DNA of 64,000 nucleotides, from NCBI RefSeq assembly GCF_900177515.1, contig NZ_FXAK01000007.1:1968501-2032500 (forward strand), in the 5' to 3' direction. This document shows, piece after piece, positions 28,006 through 36,681 of this stretch; position 1 is the first letter of the stretch, and the number at the start of each line of letters is the position of its first letter. A program made the translations under genes and the position numbers. The stretch comes from Azospirillum oryzae (lineage in GTDB: Bacteria; Pseudomonadota; Alphaproteobacteria; Azospirillales; Azospirillaceae). The notes beneath the pieces are model-generated. The model had not been told where the DNA came from, did no database searches, and saw only the letters and a list, made by a program, of their open reading frames with translations.

Positions 28006-28821
28006 CTAGAACAGGGAGTTCCAGGCTCGATTGAGCCACGACTTCTCGTTTCGCTCGGGACGCAGATTGGCGTCCACCAGCAGTGCGTAGCTGTCCGTGT
28101 ACCATTCGCTGCCGGGGAAGTTGTGGCCGAGCACGGCCGCGGCGGCCTTCGCCTCGTCGGTCACGCCCAGCGCCAGATAGCACTCCACCAGGCGGTGCAG
28201 CGCCTCAGGCACATGGGACGTGGTCTGGTAGTTTTCAACGACGGTGCGGAACCGGTTGATCGCGGCGGTATACTGATGCTGACGCAGGTAGAAGCGCCCG
28301 ACCTCCATCTCCTTGCCGGCAAGGTGATCGTTGGTCAGGTCGATCTTCAACTTCGCGTCGCGGGCGTATTTGCTGTCGGGGAAGCGGCGGACCACTTCCT
28401 GCAGGGCGTCGAGCGCCTGACGCGTCATCTTCTGATCGCGGCGCACGTCGGTGATCTGCTCGTAATAGCACAACGCCCGCATGTAATAGGCGTAGTCGAC
28501 ATCCGGGCTGCCCGGATGAAGCTGGATGAAGCGGTCGAGCGCCAGGATGGCGTCGTCGTACTTCAGATCCTGATAGTGGGCGTAGGCGGCGAGAAGCTGC
28601 GCCTTGCTGGCCGAATCCGCATAGGGATGCTGGCGCTCCACCTCGTCATAGAGCTTCGCGGCCTTCTTGTACGCCTCTTCGCGCATCGCCGCGTCGGCTT
28701 CCGACAGAAGCTGGTCGGCCGGGCGTTCGACATACGCATCCTCCTTGGTGGAGGAGCAGGCGGACAGGGCGGCGGACAGGAGGATGGCCGTCAGCGGCAG
28801 GCGGTACGGGCGAGGAAGCAT
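28006..28821 (-). CDS. bamD: Outer membrane protein assembly factor BamD
   Basis: 271-residue lipoprotein of the BAM complex, which folds beta-barrel proteins into the outer membrane. A lipobox (LSAC, Cys22) ends the signal peptide. Five TPR-like helical pairs follow: AYKKAAKLYDEVERQHPYADSA, KYDDAILALDRFIQLHPGSPDVDYAYYMRALCYYEQI, ALDALQEVVRRFPDSKYARDA and others. Length and layout match alphaproteobacterial BamD. recN follows closely downstream; lpxC, a frequent upstream neighbour, is absent here. Confidence 0.93.
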   Translation of the reverse strand: MLPRPYRLPLTAILLSAALSACSSTKEDAYVERPADQLLSEADAAMREEAYKKAAKLYDEVERQHPYADSASKAQLLAAYAHYQDLKYDDAILALDRFIQLHPGSPDVDYAYYMRALCYYEQITDVRRDQKMTRQALDALQEVVRRFPDSKYARDAKLKIDLTNDHLAGKEMEVGRFYLRQHQYTAAINRFRTVVENYQTTSHVPEALHRLVECYLALGVTDEAKAAAAVLGHNFPGSEWYTDSYALLVDANLRPERNEKSWLNRAWNSLF

Positions 28822-28947
28822 CGTCGTCTTGGGCGCTTTCGAAGTTGCCCCTGTATAGCACGCCGGGGTGAGGGCGCCGCAAGCGGTAACGCGGGGGCGG
28901 GCGATATGCCCCTCCCCGCCCCTGGCGGAAAATGGATGGAAAGCGCC

Positions 28948-29682
28948 TTAGCCGAACAGCGCGTCGATGTCGGCCTGGCTGATGTTGCCGCTCTCGGGCG
29001 TCGCTTCGGCCGGGCCGTGCAGGTCCAGGTCCTCGTCCTTCTTGGTGACGGACGGCGGCAGCGGCATCGCTTCGAACTCGCGCTTGTTCCACAGGCCCAT
29101 CATCGCGTCGACGCGCTCTTCGATGAAGGACATGGCGCGGACGACCTTGGTGATGCGCTGGCCGGTCAAGTCCTGGAAGTTGCAGGCCTCGTAGATGCGG
29201 ACGATGACGTCGACCATGTCGTTGACGCGGTCGTTGTGATAGCCCTCCGGCAGGGACGACTTCAGTTCCGACACCACCTCTTCCAGCTCTTCCGCGCAGG
29301 CCATGATGGTGTTGGTCGCGGCCTCCGTCGCGGCGACGACGGCGCTCAGTTCCTGGCTGGCCTGCTGGAACTTGTCGTCGCCGGCCAGCGGGTGGCGGAT
29401 GGCCGCCATTTCCACCTTGGTCGCCTTGATGCGGCCGGAGATGTCGGCGATCTCCACCTGGATCTGGTCGATCTGCGCCGCGTCCATGGTCAGGAAGCGG
29501 TCCAGCTTTGCGCCGAGATCGCCGATGGCGCGCAGCACCTCGGTGTTGTCGGCCTGGACGACCTGGGCCGGCACCGGAAGGGCCGCGGCCGCCGCGCCGT
29601 CCTCGATCAGGGACTGGAAGGGATGCCCGGATTTGCGGGCTTTCTGAAGCTCGGCCATGAAGGGCTTGGTCATCTGCTTCAT
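28948..29682 (-). CDS. cheZ: Chemotaxis protein phosphatase CheZ
   Basis: 244 residues, mostly helical with a long four-helix bundle. CNFQDLTGQRITKVVRAMSFIEERVDAM carries the catalytic Asp171 and Gln175, which dephosphorylate CheY-P. The extreme C-terminus, ISQADIDALFG (234-244), follows a flexible acidic linker and resembles the CheY-binding tail of CheZ and the FliM N-terminal peptide. It lies downstream of a longer CheZ paralogue and cheY on the same strand, 201 bp behind the former. ATG 29682 is used; the ORF extends upstream without similarity. Confidence 0.88.
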   Translation of the reverse strand: MKQMTKPFMAELQKARKSGHPFQSLIEDGAAAAALPVPAQVVQADNTEVLRAIGDLGAKLDRFLTMDAAQIDQIQVEIADISGRIKATKVEMAAIRHPLAGDDKFQQASQELSAVVAATEAATNTIMACAEELEEVVSELKSSLPEGYHNDRVNDMVDVIVRIYEACNFQDLTGQRITKVVRAMSFIEERVDAMMGLWNKREFEAMPLPPSVTKKDEDLDLHGPAEATPESGNISQADIDALFG

Positions 29683-29826
29683 CCTCGGTCCCGCCTCTCG
29701 GAAACGGCCGCCAGTGGCCTGTGTGTGGTGGATGTCTGGTCGCGTGCGTCGGTTCTGCGTTTGGATCGGCTGACCGCACGCCATCCAGCCATCGGCGGGC
29801 GGAGGCGGTCAATCGGGAGAGAGCCT

Positions 29827-29869
29827 GAATGCCGGTGTCGGGATGCCCTTATCGGAATGCCGGTGTCGG
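29827..29869. repeat. 15-bp direct repeat between the two cheZ genes
   Basis: GAATGCCGGTGTCGG occurs at 29827-29841 and 29855-29869, a 28-bp period, in the 201-bp gap between the two cheZ-type genes. It could be a regulatory site or a small duplication; no ORF uses it. Confidence 0.5.
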
Positions 29870-29883
29870 ATCCGGACCGCCCC

Positions 29884-30993
29884 CTAACCGAACAGAGCGT
29901 CGATGGCCGCCTGATCCAGCGGCACCGGCGGCTCTGCCGCAGCGGGCGGCGGAGGCGGGGCGGCAGGCTTGGGAGCGGCCTTGGCCTTCGGTGCGGCGCC
30001 CGGCGGCTTCGGAACCGGCTTTTTCGCCGGAGCGGGTGCGGGCGTGTCGAACATGCTGTCGATGTCCGACTGGCTCGCCACCGCCGGAGCGGCGGCGGGA
30101 GCGGGCGAATCGAACAGGCTGTCGATGTCGGCCTGACTCGCCTGGACCGGAGCCGCAGTGGGAGCCGGAGTGGGAGCCGGAGCGGGAGCCGGACTGTCGA
30201 ACATGCTGTCGATGTCGGCCTGGCTCGACTGGACCGGAGCGGGCGGTGGAGGCGGCGGCGGCGGGGCCGCGACCGGGGCCGGGCTGTCGAACATGCTGTC
30301 GACGTCGGCCTGGCTGACGCCGTGGCCGTCCAGCTGCGGACCGTTCAGCAGATGGGCGTCGGGACGGCTGTCCGTCTGCTCTTCCTTGACGATGATGCCG
30401 GCCAGCCCATCCTCGCCCCAGATGCTGATCATCGCCATGACGCGCTGCTCGATATAGCGGAGCGCGTTGACGACCTTGCTGGTGCGCTGGCCGGTCAGGT
30501 CCTGGAAGGAACAGGCGGTGAAGATGTCGTTCACCTGGGTGTCGATCTCGCCGCACATCGCGGGATCGGCGCCGCTGGCCCTGAGCTTGCCCGAAAGATC
30601 CATCAGCCGCTCCGCGGCGTTCAGGATCTCGAAGGACGCGCGTTCGGTCGAGATGACGATGGCGTCCAGCTCGTTGGTGGCGGACAGGATCTTGTCGCCC
30701 GACCCGTCGGGTGGCCGCAGCGCCGCCACTTCCCGCCGCGCCTGCTCGATCGAGGCGGCCATTTCCATCAGCTCGCGGCGCAGGACGCCGACATGCTTGC
30801 CGGCCTCCACCGCCTCGTTCTGGCGGTTCCAGGAGTCGCGGAACTCCTGGAGCATGGCGCGCACCTCCTCCGTCGCGGCCCCGAGGGACCGCCGGTGGAG
30901 CCGCCGCAGGAACGCCCTGCCCTTCGCCGATCGGGCGATGGCGTCCTCGATCTGCTCGAACTCCTCATCGGACAGCTGCGGAAGCTGCTCCAA
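29884..30993 (-). CDS. CheZ-like phosphatase with five C-terminal CheY-docking-like peptides
   Basis: 369 residues. Residues 1-205 form a CheZ-type helical bundle with CSFQDLTGQRTSKVVNALRYIEQRV, keeping Asp165 and Gln169. From 226 on, five copies of a peptide related to SQADIDSMFD (226-236, 256-266, 285-295, 306-316 and 359-369) are separated by Pro/Ala-rich linkers of 10-42 residues. The motif matches the tail of the neighbouring CheZ and the CheY-binding FliM peptide (SQAEIDALL). A multivalent CheY-P binder or phosphatase is inferred. Linker DNA is repetitive and coding. The gene follows cheY by 114 bp. Confidence 0.85.
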   Translation of the reverse strand: MEQLPQLSDEEFEQIEDAIARSAKGRAFLRRLHRRSLGAATEEVRAMLQEFRDSWNRQNEAVEAGKHVGVLRRELMEMAASIEQARREVAALRPPDGSGDKILSATNELDAIVISTERASFEILNAAERLMDLSGKLRASGADPAMCGEIDTQVNDIFTACSFQDLTGQRTSKVVNALRYIEQRVMAMISIWGEDGLAGIIVKEEQTDSRPDAHLLNGPQLDGHGVSQADVDSMFDSPAPVAAPPPPPPPPAPVQSSQADIDSMFDSPAPAPAPTPAPTAAPVQASQADIDSLFDSPAPAAAPAVASQSDIDSMFDTPAPAPAKKPVPKPPGAAPKAKAAPKPAAPPPPPAAAEPPVPLDQAAIDALFG

Positions 30994-31107
30994 ACCGGTC
31001 CACTCCCCAAACTGGATTCGCCGGCCGCCCTATGGACCGGGCACCGAACGGCAGGTGCCGCCGTCCGCCCGGACCAAACAGTCAGTCGCGATCACGAAAA
31101 CCGAGGA

Positions 31108-31473
31108 TCAGCCGCCGATGACGGCCTGGATCTTCTGCTTCAGCGTGTCGGCGTTGAAGGGCTTGACGATGTAGTTGTTCACGCCGGCCTGCTTGGCGGC
31201 GATCACGTTCTCGGTCTTGCTCTCGGCGGTGACCATGATGAAGGGCGTCGCCGCCAGCTTCGCGTCCGCGCGGATTTCCTTCAGCAACTGCAGACCGGTC
31301 ATCGGCTCCATGTTCCAGTCGGAGATGATGAGGCCGAACTTGCTCTCACGCAGCTTCGCCAGCGCCGACACGCCGTCGCCGGCCTCGTCGATGTCGGTGT
31401 AGCCGATCTGGGTCAACAGGTTCCGCACGATGCGCCGCATGGTGGCGTAATCATCGACGACGAGGATCTTCAT
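31108..31473 (-). CDS. cheY: Chemotaxis response regulator CheY
   Basis: 121-residue single receiver domain: ILVVDDYATMRRIVRNLL (acidic pair), ISDWNMEPMTG (phospho-Asp), MVTAES and VKPFNADTLKQKI (Lys). The MRRIVRN helix and WNME sequence are typical of CheY proteins that bind the flagellar switch rather than DNA-binding regulators. It heads a minus-strand group with two CheZ-type genes, so signal and its removal are co-encoded. No cheA, cheW or receptor gene is adjacent. Confidence 0.93.
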   Translation of the reverse strand: MKILVVDDYATMRRIVRNLLTQIGYTDIDEAGDGVSALAKLRESKFGLIISDWNMEPMTGLQLLKEIRADAKLAATPFIMVTAESKTENVIAAKQAGVNNYIVKPFNADTLKQKIQAVIGG

Positions 31474-31718
31474 CTAGACGTCTCCGCAATAATCCGTTGC
31501 CGGTGTCTGACCGGCCGTTACGCCCACCCGGCGCGGGGGCTGCGCCGTAATCCGGGAAGTGATGCCGACTGTAGTGCCCTAACTGCCGCCAAAAGTCATC
31601 CCCTTGGGTCACACTGCAGCAGGCTGGTAAAGAACGTGTTACCACGGACGTCAACATCTTGCGGAATCAGGGGCGCCCCCAGCACCCGGCCATGATTTGA
31701 TACAGCCGTCCGCCCCCA

Positions 31719-33770
31719 TCACAGGGGAGCGGTGGCCTGCTCCAGCCAGCGGCGGGCCGCTTCGTCCAGCAGCGGCGACAGCGACTCGCGCACCCGCGCA
31801 TGATAGGCGTCGATCCAGGCGGCCTCCGCATCGGTCAGCAGCGCCCGCTCGATCACCGACCGGTCGATCGGCACCAGGGTCAGCGGCTCGAACTCCAACA
31901 TCGGGCGTTCGGCGCCGGCCAGTTCACCCTCCGGGTCCACCGGCTGCACGACGATCAGGTTCTCGATGCGGATGCCATAGGCGCCGGTCTTGTAATAGCC
32001 GGGCTCGTTGGACAGGATCATGCCCGGCTGCAATGCCACGGTGTTGCCGACCTTCGACACCCGCTGCGGCCCCTCATGCACCGACAGGAAGCTGCCGACG
32101 CCGTGGCCGGTGCCATGGTCATAGTCCAGCCCGGCCTGCCACAGCGGCAGCCGCGCCAGCGCATCCAATTGCGAGCCGGTGGTGCCCTGCGGGAAGCGGG
32201 CGGTGGACAGGGCGATGTGGCCCTTCAGCACGCGGGTGAAGCGGTCGCGCATTTCCGCTGCGGTTGCCGGGCTCAGTTCGCCGACCGCGAGCGTGCGGGT
32301 CACGTCGGTGGTGCCGTCCAGATACTGGGCGCCGCTGTCCAGCAGGAACAGGCTGCCCGGCTCCAGCCGGCGGTCGGTCTCCGGCGTGACACGATAATGG
32401 ACGATGGCGCCGTTGGGCCCGGCCCCGGCGATGGTGTCGAAGCTGACACCGCGGAACCGCTCATTCTCTCGGCGGCAGGCCAGCAGGCGCTCCACCACCG
32501 CCAGTTCGGTGAGGTTGCCCTTCGGCGCCTCTTCGGAGAACCAGTGCAGGAAGCGGACGAGCGCGGCACCGTCACGGACATGGGCGGCGCGGGTGCCGGC
32601 CAACTCCGCCACATTCTTGCAGGCCTTGGGCAGGGCGCACGGATCGCCGTCGCGCTCCACCCTCGCACCGGCCAGATGCAGACGGTCGACGATCCAGGCG
32701 GAGGTGCAGGACGGGTCAGCCAGCACGCGGGCGGAACCACGGGCGACGGCGTCGAGCGCCGGGCCGAATTCCTCCACCGGCCGCACCCGCACCTGATTGC
32801 CGAGATGGGCAGGGGTCTGCGGCGCCAGCTTGCGCGGGTCGAGGAACAGCTCCACCGACGCATCGGCAGACAGGATGGCGAAGGACAGCGGCAGCGGCGT
32901 ACAGGGCACGTCGGCGCCGCGGATGTTCAACAGCCAGGCGATGCTGTCCGGCTGGGTCAGCACGGCGGCGGCGATGCCCTTCTGCCCCAGCTCGTCGGCG
33001 ATGCGGGCTCGCTTATCGGCGGAGCTTTCGCCGGCGAAGGCATTGTCCTGCGGCACCACGGGTGTCAGCGGGGCCGGCGGCTGGCCCTGCCATACCGAAT
33101 CGAGCGGGTTGTCCTCGCACGCCACCAGCAGGATGCCGGCGCGTTCCAGAGCGGCGCGGGTCTTCTCCACCCAGCCGATGGTGTGCAGCCAGGGATCGAA
33201 GCCGAAGCGGCCGCCCTCTGGCAAGGCGGCGGCGATCCAGTCGGTCAGCGGGTCCTCGACCAGATGCTTGTACTCGTACAGGTCGGCCGGCACCTCGCTG
33301 CGGACCTGCAGGGTATAGCGGCCGTCGACGAAGATCGCGGCGCGGTCGGACGTCACCACGGCGTTGCCGGCCGATCCGGTGAAGCCGGTCAGCCAGCCGA
33401 GCCGCTGGGCGCGCGGCGGCACATATTCGCCCTGATGCTCGTCACCGCGCGGGATGATGAAGCCGTCGAGGTCGCGGCGCTTCAACGCGGCGCGCAAATC
33501 GGTCAGACGCTCGGCCGCGCCGGGCTTTTTCGCCGGTGCCTCGGCCGTCAGCAGCGCTTTCAGCGCCTGTAGCTGTTCGGTCAGGGCCGGCGGGAGGTTC
33601 TCGCCGACCAGCACCGTCCAGGCGGCGGGATCCTCCCCCTCCGGCGCCGCCAGCACGCCGGCGAGCAGCGCGCGAACATCGGCGGGAGACCGGCCGGTCC
33701 CGGCCTCGGTCAACAGGGTCACAAGGGCGTCGTCGCCACGATAGGCAGCGGAGGGAATCGCGCTGGGCAC
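31719..33770 (-). CDS. Xaa-Pro aminopeptidase (aminopeptidase P, M24B)
   Basis: 683 residues from GTG 33770, the long three-domain type. Creatinase-like N-terminal regions (RLTDLRAALKRRDLDGFIIPRGDEHQGEYVPP, then a second around DPLTDWIAAALPEGG) precede the metal domain with LLDSGAQYLDGTTDVTRT, GTGHGVGSFLSVHEGP, SNEPGYYK and IRIENL, which supply the two Asp, His and two Glu ligands. It removes the first residue before proline. An upstream TTG at 33836 is the longer option; the N-terminal 60 residues are not well conserved, so the start is uncertain. Confidence 0.9.
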   Translation of the reverse strand: MPSAIPSAAYRGDDALVTLLTEAGTGRSPADVRALLAGVLAAPEGEDPAAWTVLVGENLPPALTEQLQALKALLTAEAPAKKPGAAERLTDLRAALKRRDLDGFIIPRGDEHQGEYVPPRAQRLGWLTGFTGSAGNAVVTSDRAAIFVDGRYTLQVRSEVPADLYEYKHLVEDPLTDWIAAALPEGGRFGFDPWLHTIGWVEKTRAALERAGILLVACEDNPLDSVWQGQPPAPLTPVVPQDNAFAGESSADKRARIADELGQKGIAAAVLTQPDSIAWLLNIRGADVPCTPLPLSFAILSADASVELFLDPRKLAPQTPAHLGNQVRVRPVEEFGPALDAVARGSARVLADPSCTSAWIVDRLHLAGARVERDGDPCALPKACKNVAELAGTRAAHVRDGAALVRFLHWFSEEAPKGNLTELAVVERLLACRRENERFRGVSFDTIAGAGPNGAIVHYRVTPETDRRLEPGSLFLLDSGAQYLDGTTDVTRTLAVGELSPATAAEMRDRFTRVLKGHIALSTARFPQGTTGSQLDALARLPLWQAGLDYDHGTGHGVGSFLSVHEGPQRVSKVGNTVALQPGMILSNEPGYYKTGAYGIRIENLIVVQPVDPEGELAGAERPMLEFEPLTLVPIDRSVIERALLTDAEAAWIDAYHARVRESLSPLLDEAARRWLEQATAPL

Positions 33771-33873
33771 GGAACCTGTTCCTCGGAAGAGTGAATCCTG
33801 TGGACACAGGCTAGGCACCCCGCAGGCGCTGCGCAAGCGGCGGGGCGGCGGCTATGCCGGTTGGGGTGGGGGT

Positions 33874-33919
33874 GTCGGCTGACGGCGCCCCCACCTAGCC
33901 TCCCCCGCTGGGTGGGGGT
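33874..33919. repeat. REP-like palindromic repeat, copy 4
   Basis: GTCGGCTGACGGCGCCCCCACC followed by CCTCCCCCGCTGGGTGGGGG, the same family as copies 1-3 but with a shortened, imperfect second arm. It lies between the aminopeptidase P gene start and the TerB-like gene stop. Confidence 0.55.
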
Positions 33920-33943
33920 CAAACTTACGGGGCTAAGGCCCCC

Positions 33944-34414
33944 TCAGGCCGGCAAACCCGCATCGTCCGGCAGCCCCAGCCGTGCCAGCACGCGCTTGCG
34001 GGCCTCGCCGCGCTCGACGTCGGAGATGTGCAGCAACCCGCCGATCCGCCGCAGCAGGCTCGACTCCAGGTCGTTCAGCACGCCGTCGGCGTAGGCGACC
34101 TCCCACAGCATCTCGATGATCCAGATTCGCTGGCCGGGCGGGCAGCGGTCCATGATGATGCTGACATAGCGGTGGTAGGGCGACACGTCCTCGGTGTCGA
34201 AGACGGCGGCGGACAGCAGGTCCTGCGCCTCTTCCTCGTTCAGATTGAAGTGGCGTCGGGCGACCGACATGATGCGGTCGCGCTCGGATTCGGAGATGGT
34301 GTCGTCGGTGCGCGCGGCCTCGACCATCAGGGCGGCGGCGGCGGCCTGCAGGGCGTCCTCGCCCGGCTCGACGCCGTCGTCGCCTGCGAACAAGGACCGG
34401 ATGCGGTTCAGCAT
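33944..34414 (-). CDS. TerB-family protein
   Basis: 156 residues. ALQAAAAALMVEAARTDDTISESERDRIMSVARRHFNLNEEEAQDLLSAA and IIEMLWEVAYADGVLNDLESSLLRRIGGLLHISD form the two helical, acidic halves of the TerB (tellurite resistance B) fold, which binds metal in some members. Alphaproteobacterial stand-alone copies have no proven function. ATG 34414 is chosen because MLNRIRSLF is the usual start; the ORF reaches 34507 and overlaps prmA. Same strand as prmA, 65 bp downstream. Confidence 0.85.
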   Translation of the reverse strand: MLNRIRSLFAGDDGVEPGEDALQAAAAALMVEAARTDDTISESERDRIMSVARRHFNLNEEEAQDLLSAAVFDTEDVSPYHRYVSIIMDRCPPGQRIWIIEMLWEVAYADGVLNDLESSLLRRIGGLLHISDVERGEARKRVLARLGLPDDAGLPA

Positions 34415-34479
34415 GGTGGCTCCCCAGAAACGTGTCGGAACATCGTCACTAGGGGAAGTCGCGTCGCCGCCCTTTGGTT

Positions 34480-35370
34480 TCAACGCTTCACCACAAGAGT
34501 GGTCCATTCCCCGACCGGGATGCGCGCCACCAGCCGCAGGCCCTGGTTCCGGTGGGCCTGGATGACGTGGCGTTCCTGCCGGTTCAGCAGGCCGGCCAGC
34601 ACGGCATAGCCGCCCTTCTTCAGGTGGCGGCGCAGTTGCGGCGCCATGCGCGACAGCGGCCGGGCCAGGATGTTGGCGGTGATGAGCGTGTAGGGCTTGT
34701 GCCGCCCGACGATCGGGGTGTGGTAGCCGTCGCCGCCCTGGGCGCGGATCATGCGCTTCTGCCCGTTCAGCGCCGCGTTGATGAGGGTGACGCGCACGGC
34801 CTCCGGGTCGATGTCGACGGCGGTGACCGGCACGCGCCAGCGCTTGGCCACCGCCAGCGCCAGGATGCCGGAGCCGCAGCCCATGTCGAGCGCCCCGCGC
34901 CGGCCGCCGCGCGGCAGCTTCAGATGGCGCGACAGCCGGTCAAGCGCCTGCAGACAGCCGTTGGTCGAGCCATGCTCCCCCGTGCCGAAGGCGGTGGCGG
35001 CGTCGACCAGCAGCGGGATGCTGCCGGCCGGCACGATGCCCTCATGGTGGGAGCCGTGGACGAAGAAGCGCCCGGCGCGAATCGGCGGGAAGCCCTGGTA
35101 GCTGTGCGACACCCAGTCGATCGGCGGCAGGTTCTCGACCGCCAGCCTCGGCTCCTCGATCCCCAGCGCCTTGGCCAGCACGGCGACGCGGGATTGCAGC
35201 CGCGCCTCGTCCGGGGCGCCGTACAGCGTCGCCTCCACCAGCCAGTTGCCGCCCTCCTCCAGTTCGAAGGTCGACACCGCATCGGCATGGTCCCCCACCG
35301 CCTCGGCAAAGGCGGGCGCATGGGCTTCGGGAACGACCAGCGCGATGCGCCAGAGCGGGGTTTGCGACAT
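34480..35370 (-). CDS. prmA: Ribosomal protein L11 methyltransferase
   Basis: 296 residues. N-terminal substrate-recognition domain, then the SAM domain: AFGTGEHGSTNGCLQAL, LDMGCGSGILALAVAKRW (motif I), VDIDPEAVRVTLINAALNG and ITANILARPLSRMAPQL (the NILA motif of PrmA). It trimethylates lysines and the N-terminus of L11. Residues 1-110 are more divergent than in E. coli. ATG 35370 starts MSQTPLWRIALVVP; the ORF continues 12 codons upstream. Followed by the TerB-like gene. Confidence 0.92.
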   Translation of the reverse strand: MSQTPLWRIALVVPEAHAPAFAEAVGDHADAVSTFELEEGGNWLVEATLYGAPDEARLQSRVAVLAKALGIEEPRLAVENLPPIDWVSHSYQGFPPIRAGRFFVHGSHHEGIVPAGSIPLLVDAATAFGTGEHGSTNGCLQALDRLSRHLKLPRGGRRGALDMGCGSGILALAVAKRWRVPVTAVDIDPEAVRVTLINAALNGQKRMIRAQGGDGYHTPIVGRHKPYTLITANILARPLSRMAPQLRRHLKKGGYAVLAGLLNRQERHVIQAHRNQGLRLVARIPVGEWTTLVVKR

Positions 35371-35484
35371 GACAGGGGCTTTCCGACAACGACGCGAGAA
35401 CAACAAGCGGCGTTTTTAGCATCAAGCCGGAAAGAGACCAAGGTTTCAGGTTATCGGGAGAATCCTTAATCGTCCGGCTGCCCG

Positions 35485-36681
35485 CTACCGTCCCGACAGC
35501 CGGTCGGCGATATCATGCATGCCCTGGGCGCGCAGGACCGACTGGCGGTGGCGCAGCAGCCGGCGGTCCAGCGCCTTCTCCACCGCCGCCCCGCCGAGCA
35601 GCGCTCCGTCCGCCCCCTTCAGCCGGTCGGCAAGGTCATGGGCCAGCATCCCGTCCGCCTTGGCGTCGCGGCGGTCGAGCGGCTGTTCGCCGGCGATGCT
35701 CTGGCGCAGGCGTTCCAGCAGAACGGCCCGGCTCTGCGGCGCACGGCCCTGCAGGGCGAGGCGGCAGACCCGGCGCAGCGAACCGGCCATCGGCGCCAGC
35801 GCCGGATCGGGATCGCGGTCGAACAGCCCGTCGGCCAGCGCGCAAAGCCCGGCATGCAGGCTGGGCTGGGCCCCCAGCAACTCCTTCACCGTGTCGGCGG
35901 ATCCCATGATGTCGGCGACCACCCCATCCAGCAGGGCGAGATGGCGCGGTTCGGCATCCTCGCCCATCATCGCCAGCAGCAGGTCCAGCTTTCCCGCCAG
36001 CGGCCCGCCGGCCTCCAGATGCTGGCACAGCAGGATCAGGAACAGCGCGTCATGGCCGGCTGGCCCCACCGCCTCCTCGATGCGGTCGCTGGTGCCGGAC
36101 AGGTCGTCGGGGTCGAAGCGCGGCAGCCGGCGCCGTTCGGCCAGCGCGTCGCGGGCGGCGCCGACGACCGCCTCCACCAGCTGGCGCAGTTCGCGGGCGC
36201 GGACGGCGTGGGAAACGCCGTGGATGTCGGCATGATGGCGGGCGGCGGCGTGGATGGCGGCGCCAAGCAGCGCCCCCTGCTCCTCGAACCGGCGGAACAG
36301 CGGCCAGGAATGCAGCAGCTCGGTCGGGGTGATGCGCTGGGCGTCCAGGTAGGGGCGCAGCAACCGGCCGATCACCACCCGGCTCTCGAAGCCGCGCAGA
36401 TCGTCGGGCGTGCGGCAGAGCGGTGCCCCCTCCGCCGTGCCGCCCAGGGTCATTCCCTTGCGCGGGGCCTGCGGAGCGGTCTTGTGCAGGATCACGGTTT
36501 CCAGCGACAGGCCGGCGATGGTGCGGAACTTCACCACCTTCGCCTCTTCCACCCCGGAGGCGGCCAGTTGCGAGCGGGCGGCCGACAGCGCCGACTCCTG
36601 ATCGGTGTAGGCCCCCTCGATGCGCCAGCGGCCTTCGCGGCGGCTCTGCACCTCGTAACTGACGCTGCCCGTTCCGAACAC
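35485..36681 (-). CDS. Conserved hypothetical protein
   Basis: 398 residues from GTG 36681, which has GGAGG nine bases upstream; an earlier GTG at 36729 is possible. I do not recognise a family with certainty. The first 60 residues (VSYEVQSRREGRWRIEGAYTDQESALSAARSQL) look like a small beta-alpha-beta unit found in several alphaproteobacterial proteins. The rest is alpha-helical, Ala/Leu/Arg-rich, with no signal peptide or membrane segment. It lies between prmA and the UvrD-type helicase on the same strand. GC and codon use match neighbours, so it is a real gene. Confidence 0.65.
   Translation of the reverse strand: MFGTGSVSYEVQSRREGRWRIEGAYTDQESALSAARSQLAASGVEEAKVVKFRTIAGLSLETVILHKTAPQAPRKGMTLGGTAEGAPLCRTPDDLRGFESRVVIGRLLRPYLDAQRITPTELLHSWPLFRRFEEQGALLGAAIHAAARHHADIHGVSHAVRARELRQLVEAVVGAARDALAERRRLPRFDPDDLSGTSDRIEEAVGPAGHDALFLILLCQHLEAGGPLAGKLDLLLAMMGEDAEPRHLALLDGVVADIMGSADTVKELLGAQPSLHAGLCALADGLFDRDPDPALAPMAGSLRRVCRLALQGRAPQSRAVLLERLRQSIAGEQPLDRRDAKADGMLAHDLADRLKGADGALLGGAAVEKALDRRLLRHRQSVLRAQGMHDIADRLSGR

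Noticed and set aside
30046-30318. Repeated bases in the cheZ-like gene as a DNA repeat or CRISPR-like array
   Set aside because: The repeat unit is codon-based, spacing varies (21-30 codons) and the frame is open throughout, so it is a protein-level repeat.
28123-31695. 1190-codon open frame on the plus strand opposite bamD and the che genes
   Set aside because: Antisense shadow; repetitive Arg/Gly/His sequence, no start site or motif, and overlaps four real genes.
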